Below the pieces are notes generated by a model, which was given only the letters and a program-made list of their open reading frames with translations, made no database searches and was not told the origin of the DNA. The position numbers were made by a program, and so were the translations under genes. Source: Brachionus plicatilis (lineage: Eukaryota > Rotifera > Eurotatoria > Ploima > Brachionidae). Taken from it: a stretch of DNA of 64,000 bases. Location of the stretch: contig QEOQ01000207.1 of the NCBI GenBank assembly GCA_010279815.1, positions 406,962 to 470,961 on the forward strand, read 5' to 3'. Positions 47,209-60,982 of this stretch are shown piece after piece. How positions within the stretch are numbered: position 1 is the first letter of the stretch; each line of letters starts with the position of its first letter.

Positions 47209-50200
47209 TTTGAAATTTACTTTATCAAAATCTAAAATAAAACTAACATAAAAAGTTTGCATGCTTAAAAATTCCAATTTATGAAAATGATGGAAAAATT
47301 ACGAAATTTGTTTCATGAAAGGATTTAAAGTTTTTTTTTTTTTCTCTTTGCCATTGAGAACTTCGAGTCGAGTGACTTACAAATTTTGTTTTGTTGCTAG
47401 TTTTAATTTTAGTGTTGTTAATAGGATTCCATGGTACAAAATTCAACTAGAATTTTGGTTTTAACAAAGGTAAAACTTTTGAAATATCAAAGAAATTCTT
47501 TAAAGACCAAGGAAATCGCTTGATTTTATCTCAAAAACAATCCTCTTTAGAATGCCACAAATTATTATGTTTGCCTAATCTTTCTAAATTAAAAATCTTG
47601 CTTTTTTTTTAAAAAAAAAAAAAGGGCTCTTAATTCTACGAATTCAAAACACCTAATATTTATATACTATTTTGTTTGTTTGGTCAAAAAGCTCGCTCAT
47701 TCAACCATTCATATCTAGGTATATTGATTTCACTTTGAATGAACGAACTTGATTTATATTTAGATAAAATAAAAGTGTTTTTTAATTTTCTGCTTAATTT
47801 ACACTGTGACAGCTATACGGCCTAATGTTTGTTTTTTCAAAAAAAAAAATTGAAGACCAAACATTGCTATCTGGATGAAGAGTCGAGCTCATTTTTATAA
47901 AGTTTTATTTCTAATGTGGGTCATAGATTGTGTTTTCTGAGGAAAACTTTGTCAAAAATAATGAAAATAGCTGCGGGCCTCAGGCGCCTAAAGAAATTCT
48001 AATTTTGTTTGACACAACTAGCCCTCGAATAATTTTGTTTCCGACCCTCATTGTCTTTTTTTAAATTTAAAAAATAAACTATTTATTTATAAAATTTTGA
48101 CTTAGTTGACAAAAAAAATATTTAATTTTCTTATGATTGGAACTTGAATTTTACTCCAACTCGAACCCTCAAGTTCCTAATTTGAATAATTTATAAAAAT
48201 ATCAATTTTCAACATTTGAATGTAAATTTATTCAAATATTAACAATAAAAAAAGACACCTGAGTTGTTAGATTAAATTTATACCGCAAGTTCCTGTTTTT
48301 AGAAACAAATTTTTTTGGAATATAAAAAAAAAATTAATTTAAAAATTTTAGATTTTTTTTTTCGATTCAAGAAGACTTATTATGTTCAAGTGTATTAAGT
48401 TTTGTATTGTCTAGCCGTTTTAGATTTCCCAGCGTGAATAAAATTCAATTTTTTGAAATAGAAATGGTTAAAAAATATTTGCTCATTAAAAATCTTTTAT
48501 TATTTCATTATTCAGCCAAAATGCCCTAAAATTTTATTTAGGTTGACATTGCTATTATTTTACTAGTAAAATAACAATATTTATCTTTGGTAAATTTTAG
48601 TCTATTAAAAACAAAAATTAATCATAGAAAAAAATCATTTAGTATTAGTTGAGTCAAAAATTATCAATTACCATTGATCATTTGTGTCCATTTGATTAAT
48701 GGTGTTATGCAAAAATATTTTTTATGCTCCATCATTTTTTCTAGAGTTTTAATATACTATTGAAACAATTGAAATGTCTTTAAAATTGTAAATAAATTTT
48801 TTTATCAAAATATTAATTATAAGAATTTTTTTGTCAACTCTTAGATTCACTTTTTTTTAGCCTAATTCAAACTGTTAATGAATACACATAGAATCATAAT
48901 ACAATAAAGGCTCTTAAGATTTTTTTGAAAGAATATTAAAAATCAAAATTATAAATTATCAATTTTAAAACTTAATTAAACTGATGATTTAAAAAAAATT
49001 AAAAAGACAAAATATAAATTTTTATGTTTTATAATTGTTTATCATAAAATTTTTGAAAAATTTGTTTCCAAACAAAAAAATCAATAATTTAAATTATTGA
49101 AGTAATTCTAATATCAAAATTTCATAATCTACATTCAATAACTGAAAGAAATTTTTATTTATAAAATTTTACACACTGGGATTAATTAATTTTTTTTAAA
49201 TGTAATGACAAACTAATGGAGATTTTTAACAAACTTCTTATACAAAATTTAAATAAATTGTGAAAAATTCTACAAAACATTAAAAAAAAATTTTGGTTTG
49301 TTTCTTTGAACATTTCTAATTAAATAATAGATTATATTTAAAAAATAAAGTGGATTTAAAAAAATGATTCTCAATTATCTATGTGTAAATTGTTATCCTT
49401 AAATTAACATAAAGTTTGTTTGTCAAATATCCTCATAAATTTTCCACTCAAACATTAAATATTAGACAGCAAATTGTAAAAACATGATACAGTGATATTT
49501 TTTAATTTTTCTTATTAAATAAAACTTGCAAAAAAATTTTTTTAAATTTCAAAACTGTTATTTTTTTTCAAAATAAAAACCGATAATTTCAATTTGCTTT
49601 TTCGAATTAGATTCAAATTTACTGAACTTAAACATTATATGTTACTAAAATTTGTCTAAAAAAAGGAGAAAAATCTTTAAAATAATTCTATTCATTATGA
49701 TGCTTTTGATGATCAAGTAATGATGTGAAAAATTATTGTTTTTATGACAAAAAAAAGGCAACTTGAAGTTCAAGATCATGATCACATGATAAAAACTTAA
49801 TTAATTAGAATCTCAAAAAAACTGATGAAACATACATATTTGTTTAAACATTAAATGTTTAACATTTTAAATAAAAAGAAAAAAAATTTGTTAAAACTGA
49901 TCTTTAATTGATTCTTCCAGAATCTTTATTTGAAAACTTTAAAATCCATATTGAGCTATCCAAATTATTTCTCAAACAAACGCTATAAATGATTTTTATT
50001 TTTGATTAAAATATATTACAGCGAAACAAAGTTAAATTTTGAATTTCAAAGTTTCAGGAAATTGATTTTTTTCTAGTTATATATTAAACAAATTGAGTTT
50101 AATCAAGTTTAGTCATCTATTATTTAAAAAATTGATTAATTTAATTCTACGTTTATCAAATTCTACATTTTAAAATTTTGATTTGAAATTTACATTTGAT

Positions 50201-51465
50201 CATGGACTTCAATTTGACCGAAAAAAATTAAAAAAGTTTGAAAAAAAATTTTATTTAATAAAAAATAGAAAATAATAAAAAAGGAGAGAATTTATGTTTT
50301 TCTTGTAGATCAACTTAATATTAATGACTTTTTTTTTGTAAAAAAAATTCGATTAATAATCAAAAAATTGTCTTTAACAAAAATAAAATGATTTCTAAAT
50401 AAGGTTTAAAGATTTTCATGTTTCCTAAGCAATGTTATTTTTTATTTCTAATTAAAAATTAATCCTTCTAATTTTGAAAAAAACGTTTTAAAGAATTTAA
50501 AAAAAAAGCGTGGTTGATAAAAATGGTTATTTTAACTTAATTTTGTCTACAATCAATTTTTAAATGGAAACAAAAGATTATTATTAAATTTTTGCATAAA
50601 AATTTAACATTTTGTAACAAAAAAAATTATAATATTCTTTCGATTTATATTCTTAATATTACCACAAAACAATCAGTAAATAAAAAAATTATATGCATTC
50701 AAATTTTCTTTAAATATTTTATGTTCGGTTAACCATACTAAACAATATCCAAGTGTCATGCTTAAATATTTTAAAAATTAATTTTTATTAGACTTTTGGA
50801 CAATTAAAAAATAAAATTTAGCATCGAATTAAAATAAACTTTAGGGCACTTTGTTCTTTTTTTAAAGCTTAAATAGACAACCAACTTTAAATAATTTTTA
50901 GTATTTTGAATATTTAAATTTTTTAAAACTCAGGAAAACATGACTCAAATAAAACAATAAATTTTAAAATTCTTGACTACATTCAACAATTCATTATTTT
51001 AAATGTTTTAAAATAGCAAAAAAAAAATATTTCTTTTGGTTTTATTAATTTTTTTCAGATCAAAACAGAACTGAATTTTTAGATCGAAAAGTCAGCATTA
51101 TTTTTAAAGAATTTTTTTCAATTTCTCTTCAATTAATCGCCAAATTATTATGAGTCTTTAAATTTTCAGGCCTTATTTTAAATGCAAAAGATGAGATCTA
51201 AAGGTAGAATAAAAAAAATCAAATTTCTTTCATTGAAACTATTCTTATTTCAATTTTATTCAATTTTAAAACTGTTTCAAAATAATTGAACCATATGAAA
51301 AAAATAAATCGACAAATTGATAAAAATTTTAAAACACCACATTAATGATGATTGTTTTTCAATCGATATTGTAATAGCGCTCTTTGCATTACCATTAGGA
51401 TCAATATTTTGAAAAATCAGCTTAAAATCAATTAAAAAATTGAAATCGATCTAATTTCAATAAAT
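47209..51465. other. 4-kb gene-free AT-rich region
   Basis: Only short chance ORFs and homopolymer runs. I see no transposon end, tRNA or coding block. It separates the small myristoyl-type gene from RpL18a. Confidence 0.6.
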
Positions 51466-52161
51466 CTAGAAGCAGGTTGTTGGTCTTCTGGTGGTGAATC
51501 GTGGACGATTGAGACGCATCTTGACACGGTGGGTCAACGGGAATCTGATCTTAGAAGTCTAAAATAAAAAAAAATTTATCTTCAGTTGTAAATAATTTTT
51601 TGATTTATTACGTGAAATTGGGTGACATTTGGTCTTCTGCATTTGTTTGCTGGGATTTCTTCAACTCTCATAATCTGAATTGAGTGGCCTCTGGCTCTGT
51701 GTCTGGCACCCATGTCTCTGTAACATTGAGTTACGGCACTCTCGGTGGTCAAGTCTCTGTATTCTCTGTACATATTGTGAGTTCCACTTCTGGAGTCATA
51801 TCTCAACCAGATGGCAAAGTTTTTTACTTTCAATGGTTTTTTTTCAAAGATCTAGATTAAATTGATTTAAAAAAAAAATTGTTTAAAATCAAATGCCTAT
51901 TTACTAGAGAACATGAGACAATTTCACCATTAGCCTTCTTGACATTTTTCAACAATCTGACAAAGTACCAAAATCTACTCTTGGCTACGACGGTGTTGGT
52001 AGCAAAAATTTTCATCTGGTACAATGGCGGATTGGGTTCTTTTTCGTTTGGTAATCGTCTTCCGACAACTCTGTATTGTTTGAGCTTAAATTAAGATATC
52101 ATAGCCAATTTTGTCCCCTAAAATAAAAAACAAATGGACATACCTCTCCTTGAACCTTCAT
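51466..52161 (-). CDS. RpL18A: 60S ribosomal protein L18a (eL20), four exons
   Basis: Exons in gene order: 52161-52144, 52084-51905, 51851-51612 and 51558-51466. All junctions are in phase 0 and total 176 aa, exactly the usual length. It is a structural protein of the large cytosolic ribosomal subunit. Hallmarks: [73 protein letters not shown], and a basic end with RPRFTTRRP. The first exon encodes only six residues (MKVQGE), as is common for ribosomal protein genes. Codon use is more GC-rich than the region, fitting high expression. Divergent to RRP41. Confidence 0.97.
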
Positions 52162-52754
52162 TTTTTAAGTTGAATATCTTAGTATTCAAATCTAAAATAC
52201 AAGGAAGTAGATAACCTAGGGCAAAAAAGGAGCATAGCTATTAGATTTTTTAAAAGAGTTAATGTTCACGTTTTTTTCCAAAATTTTTCGATAGATTTTT
52301 TTAAAGCATTTACTTGCACTGCCAGTGTCAAGTACGAATATAGAAATATATGCACATATAAAGTATACATCAATACTTAAAAAGCAATGCAAATTTCGAT
52401 CAGAGAAAACTAAGAATTATTTTTATCATAATTTAAATAAAGTACTGAAGAAATTTAAATTTTGACCTTGACTCGGCAATTTTTTTCAAAATTTTTATTT
52501 TCCCTTCACACTAAATAGATAGTAAAAAATTAAAAAAAAAAAATAATTTTTTTTAAATATTTTATTAAATTAAATTTAAATAATTAATTTTTAACATTTT
52601 TGATTTTTTTTGCCAAAAAAATATTTGAATATTTTGTTCGGATAATTCAGTTGTTAAGAAAAAATTCTTTTTAAATGTATACTCAAATTTTGGCTAAGCA
52701 CGTGCTTAAAATATTAAAATTTAAAAAAAAAAAATTTAAACTTAGATTTAAAAA
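52162..52754. promoter_or_regulatory. divergent spacer between RpL18a and RRP41
   Basis: The 593 bp between the two start codons must carry both promoters and leaders, unless upstream exons exist. Sequence is AT-rich with a homopolymer block before the RRP41 start; no specific factor site can be named. Confidence 0.4.
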
Positions 52755-53561
52755 ATGGCAACGTTGTTGGATCCGATTATCGGATTTAGAATCGATGGTA
52801 GACGATCTAATGAATTGAGAAAAATTCAATGTGAAGTAGGGGTATTTGCTCAAGCGGATGGATCGGCAATTTTATCACAGGGTAACACCAAAGTAGTGGC
52901 CACAGTTTACGGACCACATGAAGTGAGCAAAAACGAATTTTTTTATTTTTTCTAATTAATGATTGTTTTAAAAAAGTTAATTTAAAAGAATAGAGGGGGA
53001 AGATCTAAAAGTCTTCATGACAAAGCAGTGATCAATTGTCAATATAGTGTGGCTACATTTAGCGGAACTGAAAGAAAAAGTCGTCCACATGGTGACTGGA
53101 AAACAATTGAGATAACAGCGCATTTAAAACAAACATTTGAAGCAGTCATTCAAACAGAAAAGTATCCAAAATCTCAAATAGATATTTATGTAGAGGTGTT
53201 GCAATCGGATGGAAGTAATTTTTGTGCTTGTGTGAATGCGGCCACTTTGGCAATCATAGATGCGGGAATTCCAATTAAAGACTATGTTTGTGCTTGTTCT
53301 GTTGCCTTGATTAGAGACAGCCCTCTAATTGATATTAATCATCTTGAAGAAACCTCAGGTGCTCCACATTTTACTCTAGCCTTGTTGCCGAATTATGATC
53401 AAATTGTTCTTTTGGAACATGCTTCTCGAATGCATGTAGATTACCTGGACAAAATGATCGAATCATCAATGGTCGGTTGTAAGGACATTTATGCTGTTTT
53501 AAACAAGTATATAAAATCAAGAGTTGGCACAATTAGCAAAAACTTTAGTAATCTGATTTAG
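52755..53561 (+). CDS. EXOSC4: exosome core subunit RRP41 (EXOSC4), two exons
   Basis: Exons 52755-52922 and 52989-53561 with a 66-bp intron give 246 aa (human 245). It is an RNase PH-fold subunit of the nine-protein RNA exosome ring, acting in nuclear and cytoplasmic RNA processing and decay. RIDGRRSNELRKIQ, GVFAQADGSA, QGNTKVVATVYGP, ERKSRPHGDWKT, SQIDIYVEVLQSDGS, CVNAATLAIIDAGIP and VCACSVALI are diagnostic. The 66-bp intron interrupts just after GPHE. As in other animals the ring subunit is likely non-catalytic. An AATAAA polyadenylation signal lies about 25 bp after the stop. Confidence 0.96.
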
Positions 53562-53646
53562 AATTTTATTAAAGATTTTTTTTGTAAATAAATGATAGTT
53601 CATTAATTCTTTTTTTCTACAATTTAATATCAATTTTAATTTACGA

Positions 53647-53740
53647 CAGAGTTGTTTAAAAGTCACAAGTCTTAAGTCCAAGTCAAAGACATTTATTAAT
53701 TTTTTTTTTTAAATTCGGACTTTACGAGTCCGGCCGCCAC
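53647..53740. mobile_element. hAT-like MITE end
   Basis: CAGAGTTGTTTAAAAGTCAC, followed by AAGTCTTAAGTCCAAGTC and a later CGGACTTTACGAGTCCGG, is the family seen at 6800-6929. The right tip is not recognisable. Confidence 0.5.
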
Positions 53741-54824
53741 ATTAACTAACTGGAACGGTAAAAGGAACATTTGGCCATATTAAAAGTCATTGAATCGTAC
53801 TTTTTTTTAAAATGATTTGGACTTAAATTTGGATCTTTTAAACTTTATATTTAAATTCCTTAAATATTTTTCCTAAAAAATTTTGATTAAATTTTATTTT
53901 CTATTGCGTCATAAATTCTAAACTCTCTTTTTAATTCTCTTGAATTTGAATATAAAATTATTGAAATAAAAATCTTGAATGAAATGATCATGAAAAAGAA
54001 TTGTTAATTGAATGGGACAACAATCAAGATGAAGAAGTTTAGTAATTTTTTTTTTTATTAAATAAAATCTAAAATAAATCTAAAATCAAATTAAAATTTT
54101 ACTTTTAATTAATTCGATAAAAAAATTTTTTTGGTCAAATGCCGAAACTAAATAGGAAAAAAAGACAATTACTTGGAATGCAATACAATTAGAATTAAAT
54201 CTGATAATTTTAGTGTAATTAATATTATAAAATAGAATAAGAATTTTAAAAAATATTAAGAGAACATGTCTAGATTCAATATTTAATAAATTTAGAATTT
54301 ATTTATCATTAAAAATTATTCATTATTTTGAATAAATAAAGTTAAGCTTTGGCATTTTGTATTTTGTGTATGTTTTTTGTACCAAAATTCACAATGACAA
54401 ATAAATCATTAAGTTAAATTAGTTATAAAATCAGAAATTAGAATTATTTAAAACATGCTTTAAATTTTAGCTTTAAAAATATTTCAAAAAGTCTTATTCT
54501 AATCCAAAAATTAAGGTTTTTCAGGTTTTTCTTGAATAACAATGAATAAATTTAATCTATGTAAACAACTATGTAATCAAAAAAATGTAAATTCAAACAT
54601 GAAAAATTTCAAATTAAAAATTTAATTTTGATTTTAATAAAATTTATGTTTGCCTTAAATTAAATCTGTATATTTGAATGTTTTAAAATTTTATTTCGAT
54701 TTTTTGATGCTCGAATATTTTGACTTGAACTTAGAAATTTTAATTTAATTAAACTTTATTTAATGACATTAATTAATTAATAGTATACAATAATTTTTTA
54801 TATTATTTAAGTTTGTATTTTTTC

Positions 54825-55422
54825 CAGAGTTGTCTAAAAGTACCAAATTAAGGTTGAGGTCATGAAAAATAAAGAGTCTAGGATCATTCCAAACAACTGA
54901 AAACTATTCAAATAAAAAATAAGTAGACTTTAAAAAAAAAGCCTTCTATTTTTGAGACTGTTCATTTTTGTTCTAAAGTTTTAAGAGATAAAATCGAATT
55001 CACTTTTAAAAAATGTTTAAATATTTAAATTTAACAGCAAAAAATTCATGTAGCTAAAAAATTAAAGTCTTTGACTCGGACTTGACTTGAGACTTTTAGG
55101 CAACTCTAATTTTTTAAATAAAAATTTTACTTCCAAAATTAAATATATTATGAACCTTACCAAACAATTCAAATTAAATAGAAAATATTAATATTAAAGT
55201 AGATTTTAAAATCATTTTTTGAATTTAAATTTAATTTTTTTGGCATTAATTTTTTTGATCAAAATCAAATTTAAATGTTTGCATATTTTTTAAAAATGAA
55301 TTCGATTTTATCTCTTTGAAATTTAGAACAAAAATGGACAGTATCGAAAATAGTTTGTATTTTTTTTAAAAGCCTATTTTTTTTATTTAAATAATTTTCA
55401 GTTGTTTGGAATTGTCCTAGAC
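54825..55422. mobile_element. hAT-like ends overlapping a large fold-back repeat
   Basis: A hAT-like left tip CAGAGTTGTCTAAAAGT at 54825 pairs with a right tip ending GACTTTTAGGCAACTCT at about 55107. Overlapping this, an imperfect inverted repeat has arms at about 54877-55034 and 55263-55422: ATTCCAAACAACTGAAAA, TTTTTGTTCTAAA and AGAGATAAAATCGAATTCA all recur on the opposite strand. The right arm lies outside the hAT tips, so two events are mixed. No coding capacity. Confidence 0.55.
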
Positions 55423-58400
55423 CCTGCTTTCAGTCCTGTGATAGATACCAAATTAAAATATTTCAGCCTAAAATCGATTTTGAAAAATCATATATTTAAT
55501 ACACAATCAACCTAAACCACTCTTAAACAGATAAACAAATAGCTAAAATCACCCATGTCCAACTTCTGAAATTATGCTGCAATGCTATTTTTTTAATGTC
55601 TATGCATTTTAAAGGTTTTAGCCAAAGGTCCGCTTAAAAAATAGATTGAATGAACAAAAAGTATTTCTATTTTCTTTAAAAAGCCTATCCAAATTTTATC
55701 ATATCAAATGTCGGATTTTATTTTAATTATGCGCATTAGTTAAGCAATTTTTGATTTAATTATAATTTTATATTAATTATTCATTAACTTAAATAGATTA
55801 TTTATTTATCTAAAGTTTATTAATGTTGTGTAACCAATTTTAACTTTTTGCACAAGTTTTTCAAATAAATCAATTATTAACACTCAAATAATATTTTGAG
55901 CAAAAAAAATTTCAAATAAATATACAATGAGAAATTCAGTTCACAATGGTAAAAATTTTTAAATTTATGCTATAGACAAGAAAAATTGGTAATGTGCATT
56001 AATGGATTTCGAAATTTTCTTTCTTGTTTGACACATTATCTAAAATTAATCAAAAATTCATTTTCTTTAATTATCAATACTATTGATTTAACATAACTAA
56101 AATATTATTTTTTTAGTTTTTGCAAAGTAACTTTTTTTTGATAGAAAGTAAAGTTGCTATATCATTGTAAACTATTCCTTAAAAATTTTGAATTTTACTT
56201 GTATTTAGTATGCATACTTTTATTTTAGATTTAATTCTAAGGTGTTTTCATTTTTAATAAAAATTGAAAAAAAAAATTTTTATTCATAAATTAAAAATTA
56301 ATTTAAATAAAAACATTTAAAAAATACTGCAGCATCTAAAATAATCAAAATTTCTTAAACAGTAATCTAAAATCTTTTGGCGATTTATTATTTTTTAGCT
56401 AAAATTTCCGAAAAAATTTTTTTTTTTCTAAATTTGTATAACAGATATTATTCTTATTAATTTTTCTAAATCGTATTAAAATTATAAATTAAAAATAATT
56501 TTACTTAAAAAAATTAAATCAAAAGATGGATGCTTAAGTTTATTTTGAGAAAAAGTTTTTGAACCAGAAAAGGATGTTTAGTATAATTGGAATTTTTTTT
56601 TGAATTAGAACAATATTTGGATAATTTAGAATTTGGTTCATAAAGTGACAAATGATAAACAGATTTTTTTAAAAAATCAAATAAAAATCAATTTCTTTTA
56701 AAATTTTAATATAATATTAAAAAAACCAGAATCATACTTGATTTTTACAATAAATTCATATTTGTAAATTAATTAAGTAATTTTATGAAAAGTAAGTAAT
56801 TTCTTAAATTCATCTAGGAAAATCGGTGGAAAATTAGTAATTTTAGTAAATAAATTAGCACACGCCAAATCTTTTTATCTAAAGTAAATTTTCCTCTTGT
56901 TAATATAAGATGCAAAATAAAACATCAATAAGATAAGAAATTTTTTTTGACTTGATTTACTAAAAAAATAGAATAAAAAATTTATTTTATGTAAAAAGGA
57001 TGCAACAAAGTATGTTGCACTATATTGCAGTATTTTTTTAAATATTTTTTATTAAATTTAATTTTTATTTAATTTGTTCAATTTTGTATTTAAATTTCAC
57101 AACCCCTTATTCAAATACAAAAATTAAAGATATTTTTTCTAATTAAAAGGTTTGCTTAATTTTTACAATGGTGTTGACTAGTTAACTTTTGAGAATTCTT
57201 TAATTTCGACTCTTCTTAAAATAAATTATTTTTATCTAACAAAATTTGTCATTATTTTGAATCAGCATTATTTTTTCAAAATTTTAATTTAAAACTTGAA
57301 TTCAAATTGCTGCGACTTTCCACAAAGAAGCTTTAAAAAATTGATTTAGTTTTGTTTATTGCATCCCGTTGCTTTAAAAAAACATATTATTGACTACTTT
57401 AAGAAAAATAATTGAAGTGCTCATTTTTCTATAAACTGAAATTAAAAACATTTATTTTCTTCAACATTTTTTTATAAAATGGTCTGACATATGTAAACTT
57501 TTTTTGCTTTGATAATGTGTAAAATTTAAATATCTTTACATTTTGAGAGGAAGAAGACTGAGATAAAATCTGAACCACGTCTCCTACTGCCATTTCTCAA
57601 AAAGATGAGCTAAGTTTTCTGCAGTAAAAATGGTCATCAAATTTAGCTGAAACATTGCCACTCTGACTGATGATAATGATCAATTAGTTCAAACTAAAAT
57701 TTTAAACCATTGTAAATTTTAGAACAACAAAAAAGAGTCAAAAACAAAGAAAAAAATTGGTTTAGCAAATTATTTTTGCGAATTAATATTTATTTCTAAA
57801 ATTTAAAATTAAAATTTTGAAAAAAAATAAATAAACCATTTTGTTTTTCATTTTTTTTATTAAAATTTAATTTTTTTTATTTAGATTTATTTGCTATTGA
57901 ATGAATTACTGGGTTAAAAAAGAAATCAAAAATTTGAATAAAAAATTATTAAACAGTAAAATTTTTAAAGAACATTCTTTTTTAAATCTTTAAAAATAAA
58001 TTGAAAATTAACCAAAAAATTTTTTTTTTAATTGAAACTGGACAAATTTTTTAATTTAAGTAAATTAAATAATTATTTAAATTTTAATTCTAAAAAATTT
58101 GAAGTCTAAATTTTGATTCTTTAGAAAATTTTCATTTTAATTCTATCAATCTGTTAAAGAATAATTTGAAGAATAATCTCGGACAATTCCGAATTCAACT
58201 TAATAATTTTTTCAAGTGAAGCATAAGAAGTTAAGTAAATTATTTAGATTTATTTTTTGGAACAGATCTGCATGATATAGTTTTTTTTGCATAAATTAAA
58301 GTTTCCAGAATTTGAGCAGCATTTTCATCTAATTTGATAAAATTAATGTTTTTTAAATTCAAATTTTTTCTTCTAAAAAATAAAAAAAATTTATATCATG

Positions 58401-58850
58401 AATCTAACTGAGCAAATAACTTTATTTAAAAGTCTAGTTAAAACAGAGCAAAAAATAACACTTATTAATCATCATGATTAAGTGAAAAACGATTAGTAAA
58501 AAAATTGTTTGGCTTGAAATATTTGAGACAAAAATGTTGTTTTAAAGATTAATTTTTTGTTATTAGTGCAAAACGAACTGTTTAAAAAATTAAAAAAAAA
58601 AAAAACCAACCGTTTATAATAAATTATTTATGTATTAAATGATTAATATTTTCTAACAAAAATTTTTTTTAATTAGATTTTAATTAGAAAACAAAAACAA
58701 AACAACTGATGTTAATCTTGAAATAAAAAAACTCTAGAATTCAAACCGTTTTGATAAGCTTCATATTATCAATCAAAAAAAATAATATTTTTTTTTTCAT
58801 AAACAAAACTTATCAAAACACATTCGTCAATTCAGATAAATGGTGAGATA
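55423..58850. other. gene-free AT-rich region
   Basis: No supported ORF, RNA gene or element end over about 3.4 kb. Confidence 0.55.
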
Positions 58851-58869
58851 TTTTCTAGGAAGAGAGGAT

Positions 58870-59650
58870 TTTTTAGACAAGCTTTCAGCGTTTTAGCAAA
58901 TGTGTTTGTTTATGTCCGGAAGAAAGCCGAATCCAGGTCTTATCAGCGCTATCAGAACAGTCAGACAAATAAATTCTTAGTATTTTGTTTACTTTAGAGC
59001 TAAAGTATTCAAGGTAGAGTTAATTCGTTATCTCTTCCGAGTGTTTTGTTTTTACAAGATTCTGATAAGTTCATCTTGGCAGCAATTTAGAGCCAAAAAG
59101 TATCAAATATCATCCCAAAGCGAAGTAAACAAACTAGTCAAACAAACAAACAATCAGAGATATCATTTGAGTTGAGATAAGAGAGTTTTTAATTTTTTTA
59201 TGAATGACTTTAGCATCTGGAATAGGTATGGGCTGAATATGCAATGGCAAGTCAAGCGTCATGTTCAACACAACCAGCAGAGATTAAATGAGCAAAAATT
59301 CAAGTGTGCCGGACATGGCCAGCTTCAGTCGAGTGAATATGACAAGCGTTTGAACTTGGTCGGATGTGACTTGGATGTAATATTGAAGATTTTGCAGCAA
59401 GAGAAAAAGTGCCGTGAAAATATCAAATTACCAGAAGATTGTTGACTCACAGGTGCTTTATGCTCGTTTGATCTGAACAAGCGTGTCACTGCAGTCTATT
59501 TGACTGTTCTTGAGTTGTTTGTAAATTGATACACGCTCAAATGGATCGATCTCAATTGAATAAGAGCCAATATTGAAAATTGATGCCACACTATAGAACT
59601 TTTGTTGATTTGTGCATGAATTAACTCAGTCAATAAAATTACTAAAAATA
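58870..59650 (+). other. transcript-like, less AT-rich segment
   Basis: Composition changes abruptly here to a mixed, non-homopolymeric sequence spanning about 780 bp, with the 81-codon ORF at 59200-59445 in the middle and an AATAAA at about 59634 before AT-rich sequence resumes. It looks like an exon with 5' and 3' untranslated parts, or the first exon of a longer gene to the right. The strand is set by the ORF and the AATAAA only. Confidence 0.4.
59200..59445 (+). CDS. unrecognised 81-aa ORF
   Basis: Starts MNDFSIWNRYGLNMQWQV and ends NIKLPEDC. It is rich in Gln, Asn and basic residues, with a possible helix near the C-terminus (LDVILKILQQEKKCREN). No family was recognised, and there is no signal peptide or membrane span. 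Codon composition differs from chance AT ORFs, which supports coding. A GTAATATT after GACTTGGAT (about 59376) could instead be a donor, making this a 5' exon of a larger protein. Confidence 0.4.
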   Translation: MNDFSIWNRYGLNMQWQVKRHVQHNQQRLNEQKFKCAGHGQLQSSEYDKRLNLVGCDLDVILKILQQEKKCRENIKLPEDC

Positions 59651-60308
59651 ACCTAAAACTTTATTTAAATTAATTTTTTCTAATTAATTTTGTCTCCAAT
59701 TTTGTATTGCTGCATACTAATTAGCTAAATTTTGTGATAGAAGTTTGCATTCGATGAGGAGAAGAACTCGTGGCAAATTGTGCTCTGAGTGTAATTAGAA
59801 ATGCCTATTTGGCAAATGTGTAATTAAAAAGCTTTTATTATTGAATTACAAATGAAATTCGACTCGAAAATTGAGTGATAAAGCTTCTAGTCTTGTGAGT
59901 TTCATGACTCTACAGATAGCTTAATTTGATACTCAATTAAAAAGCAATTTTGAATTCGTCCGGGAGATGAACATTTGTACGAGCAGTAATGTTCTGGGGA
60001 ATTGATCTGATTTTCTAATTAAAACCACATTTTTACGATACCTTAATGATGTTCCATAAATCAAACAAACTGCACATGTTCTTGTCTAATCTCTTGCTTG
60101 GATCGAATGCTAATTTCATTTTGTTACCTTCTTGTAAAGAAAATAGGTTTTAAAAGAATTATCTATTCTTTTTTGATCACTTTTAGAAATTTTCTCAATT
60201 TTTTTTTTTCAAATAATTAAACACAATGAGTTTGACACCAAAATAAATTTTATTAAAACAAAAAAAAAATTAAATTTAAAACAAAAAATACATTTTAATT
60301 ATCTAAAT

Positions 60309-60449
60309 GTTTTTCAAAGCTTCATTCACCACTCTTTGGACAATTCCAACCGTGTTTAATCAAAGTGGACTTTTGATGATAGTCAAATTTATTTTCATGT
60401 TAAATGGCATTTACTTGAGAACACTCGATCTGACTAGACTTTACTAGAA
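60309..60449 (+). CDS. possible 46-aa membrane peptide ORF
   Basis: Short ORF beginning MFFKASFTTLW, with a hydrophobic stretch GLLMIVKFIFMLNGIYL and ending in LTRLY. It stands out from the AT background by codon balance. A second hydrophobic open stretch at about 60811-60942 (FFTSYVLKEYLEYAFSQTD, then a membrane-like segment) follows an acceptor-like TTTTAG. The two might be exons of one small membrane protein, but a common frame and donor were not established. Confidence 0.25.
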
Positions 60450-60982
60450 TCGTATTAAAATTTTAATTTAAAAGCAAATATTTTTTTTTGAAAATACTGT
60501 TTTAAAAATTAAAATAATTTTTTTTTTCAATTAAATGAACAAAAAAATCAAGAAAAAATTTAATTGTTTAAAGTGAATTTATTTAAAAAATTATTTATTA
60601 AATATTAAAAAAATAGTAAAGTTCATTAAACATTGTGATTATTTAAGCTTAATTTTAGTAACAAAATAAAAAAAAAACTTTAAATGCTAAAAGAAACTTT
60701 ATTAAGAAAAAAATAATTTTTAAATTTTTTTGAAATAAATCTGTGATGGCTTGAACTCACAAAAAAATTTTAAAAAAATCAGAAATGTACATCGTTTCAA
60801 TTCAATTTTAGGTATTTTTTTCACCAGCTATGTTCTCAAAGAATACCTGGAATATGCTTTTTCTCAAACAGATATTTTTATTTGTGTCTTTTCCTTCATG
60901 ATTACTATCACCGCAGACATTCTTCGAAATCAAGCATTTTAGAATGTTTTATATTTTTTTTTATAAAATTGTATGTGGTATA

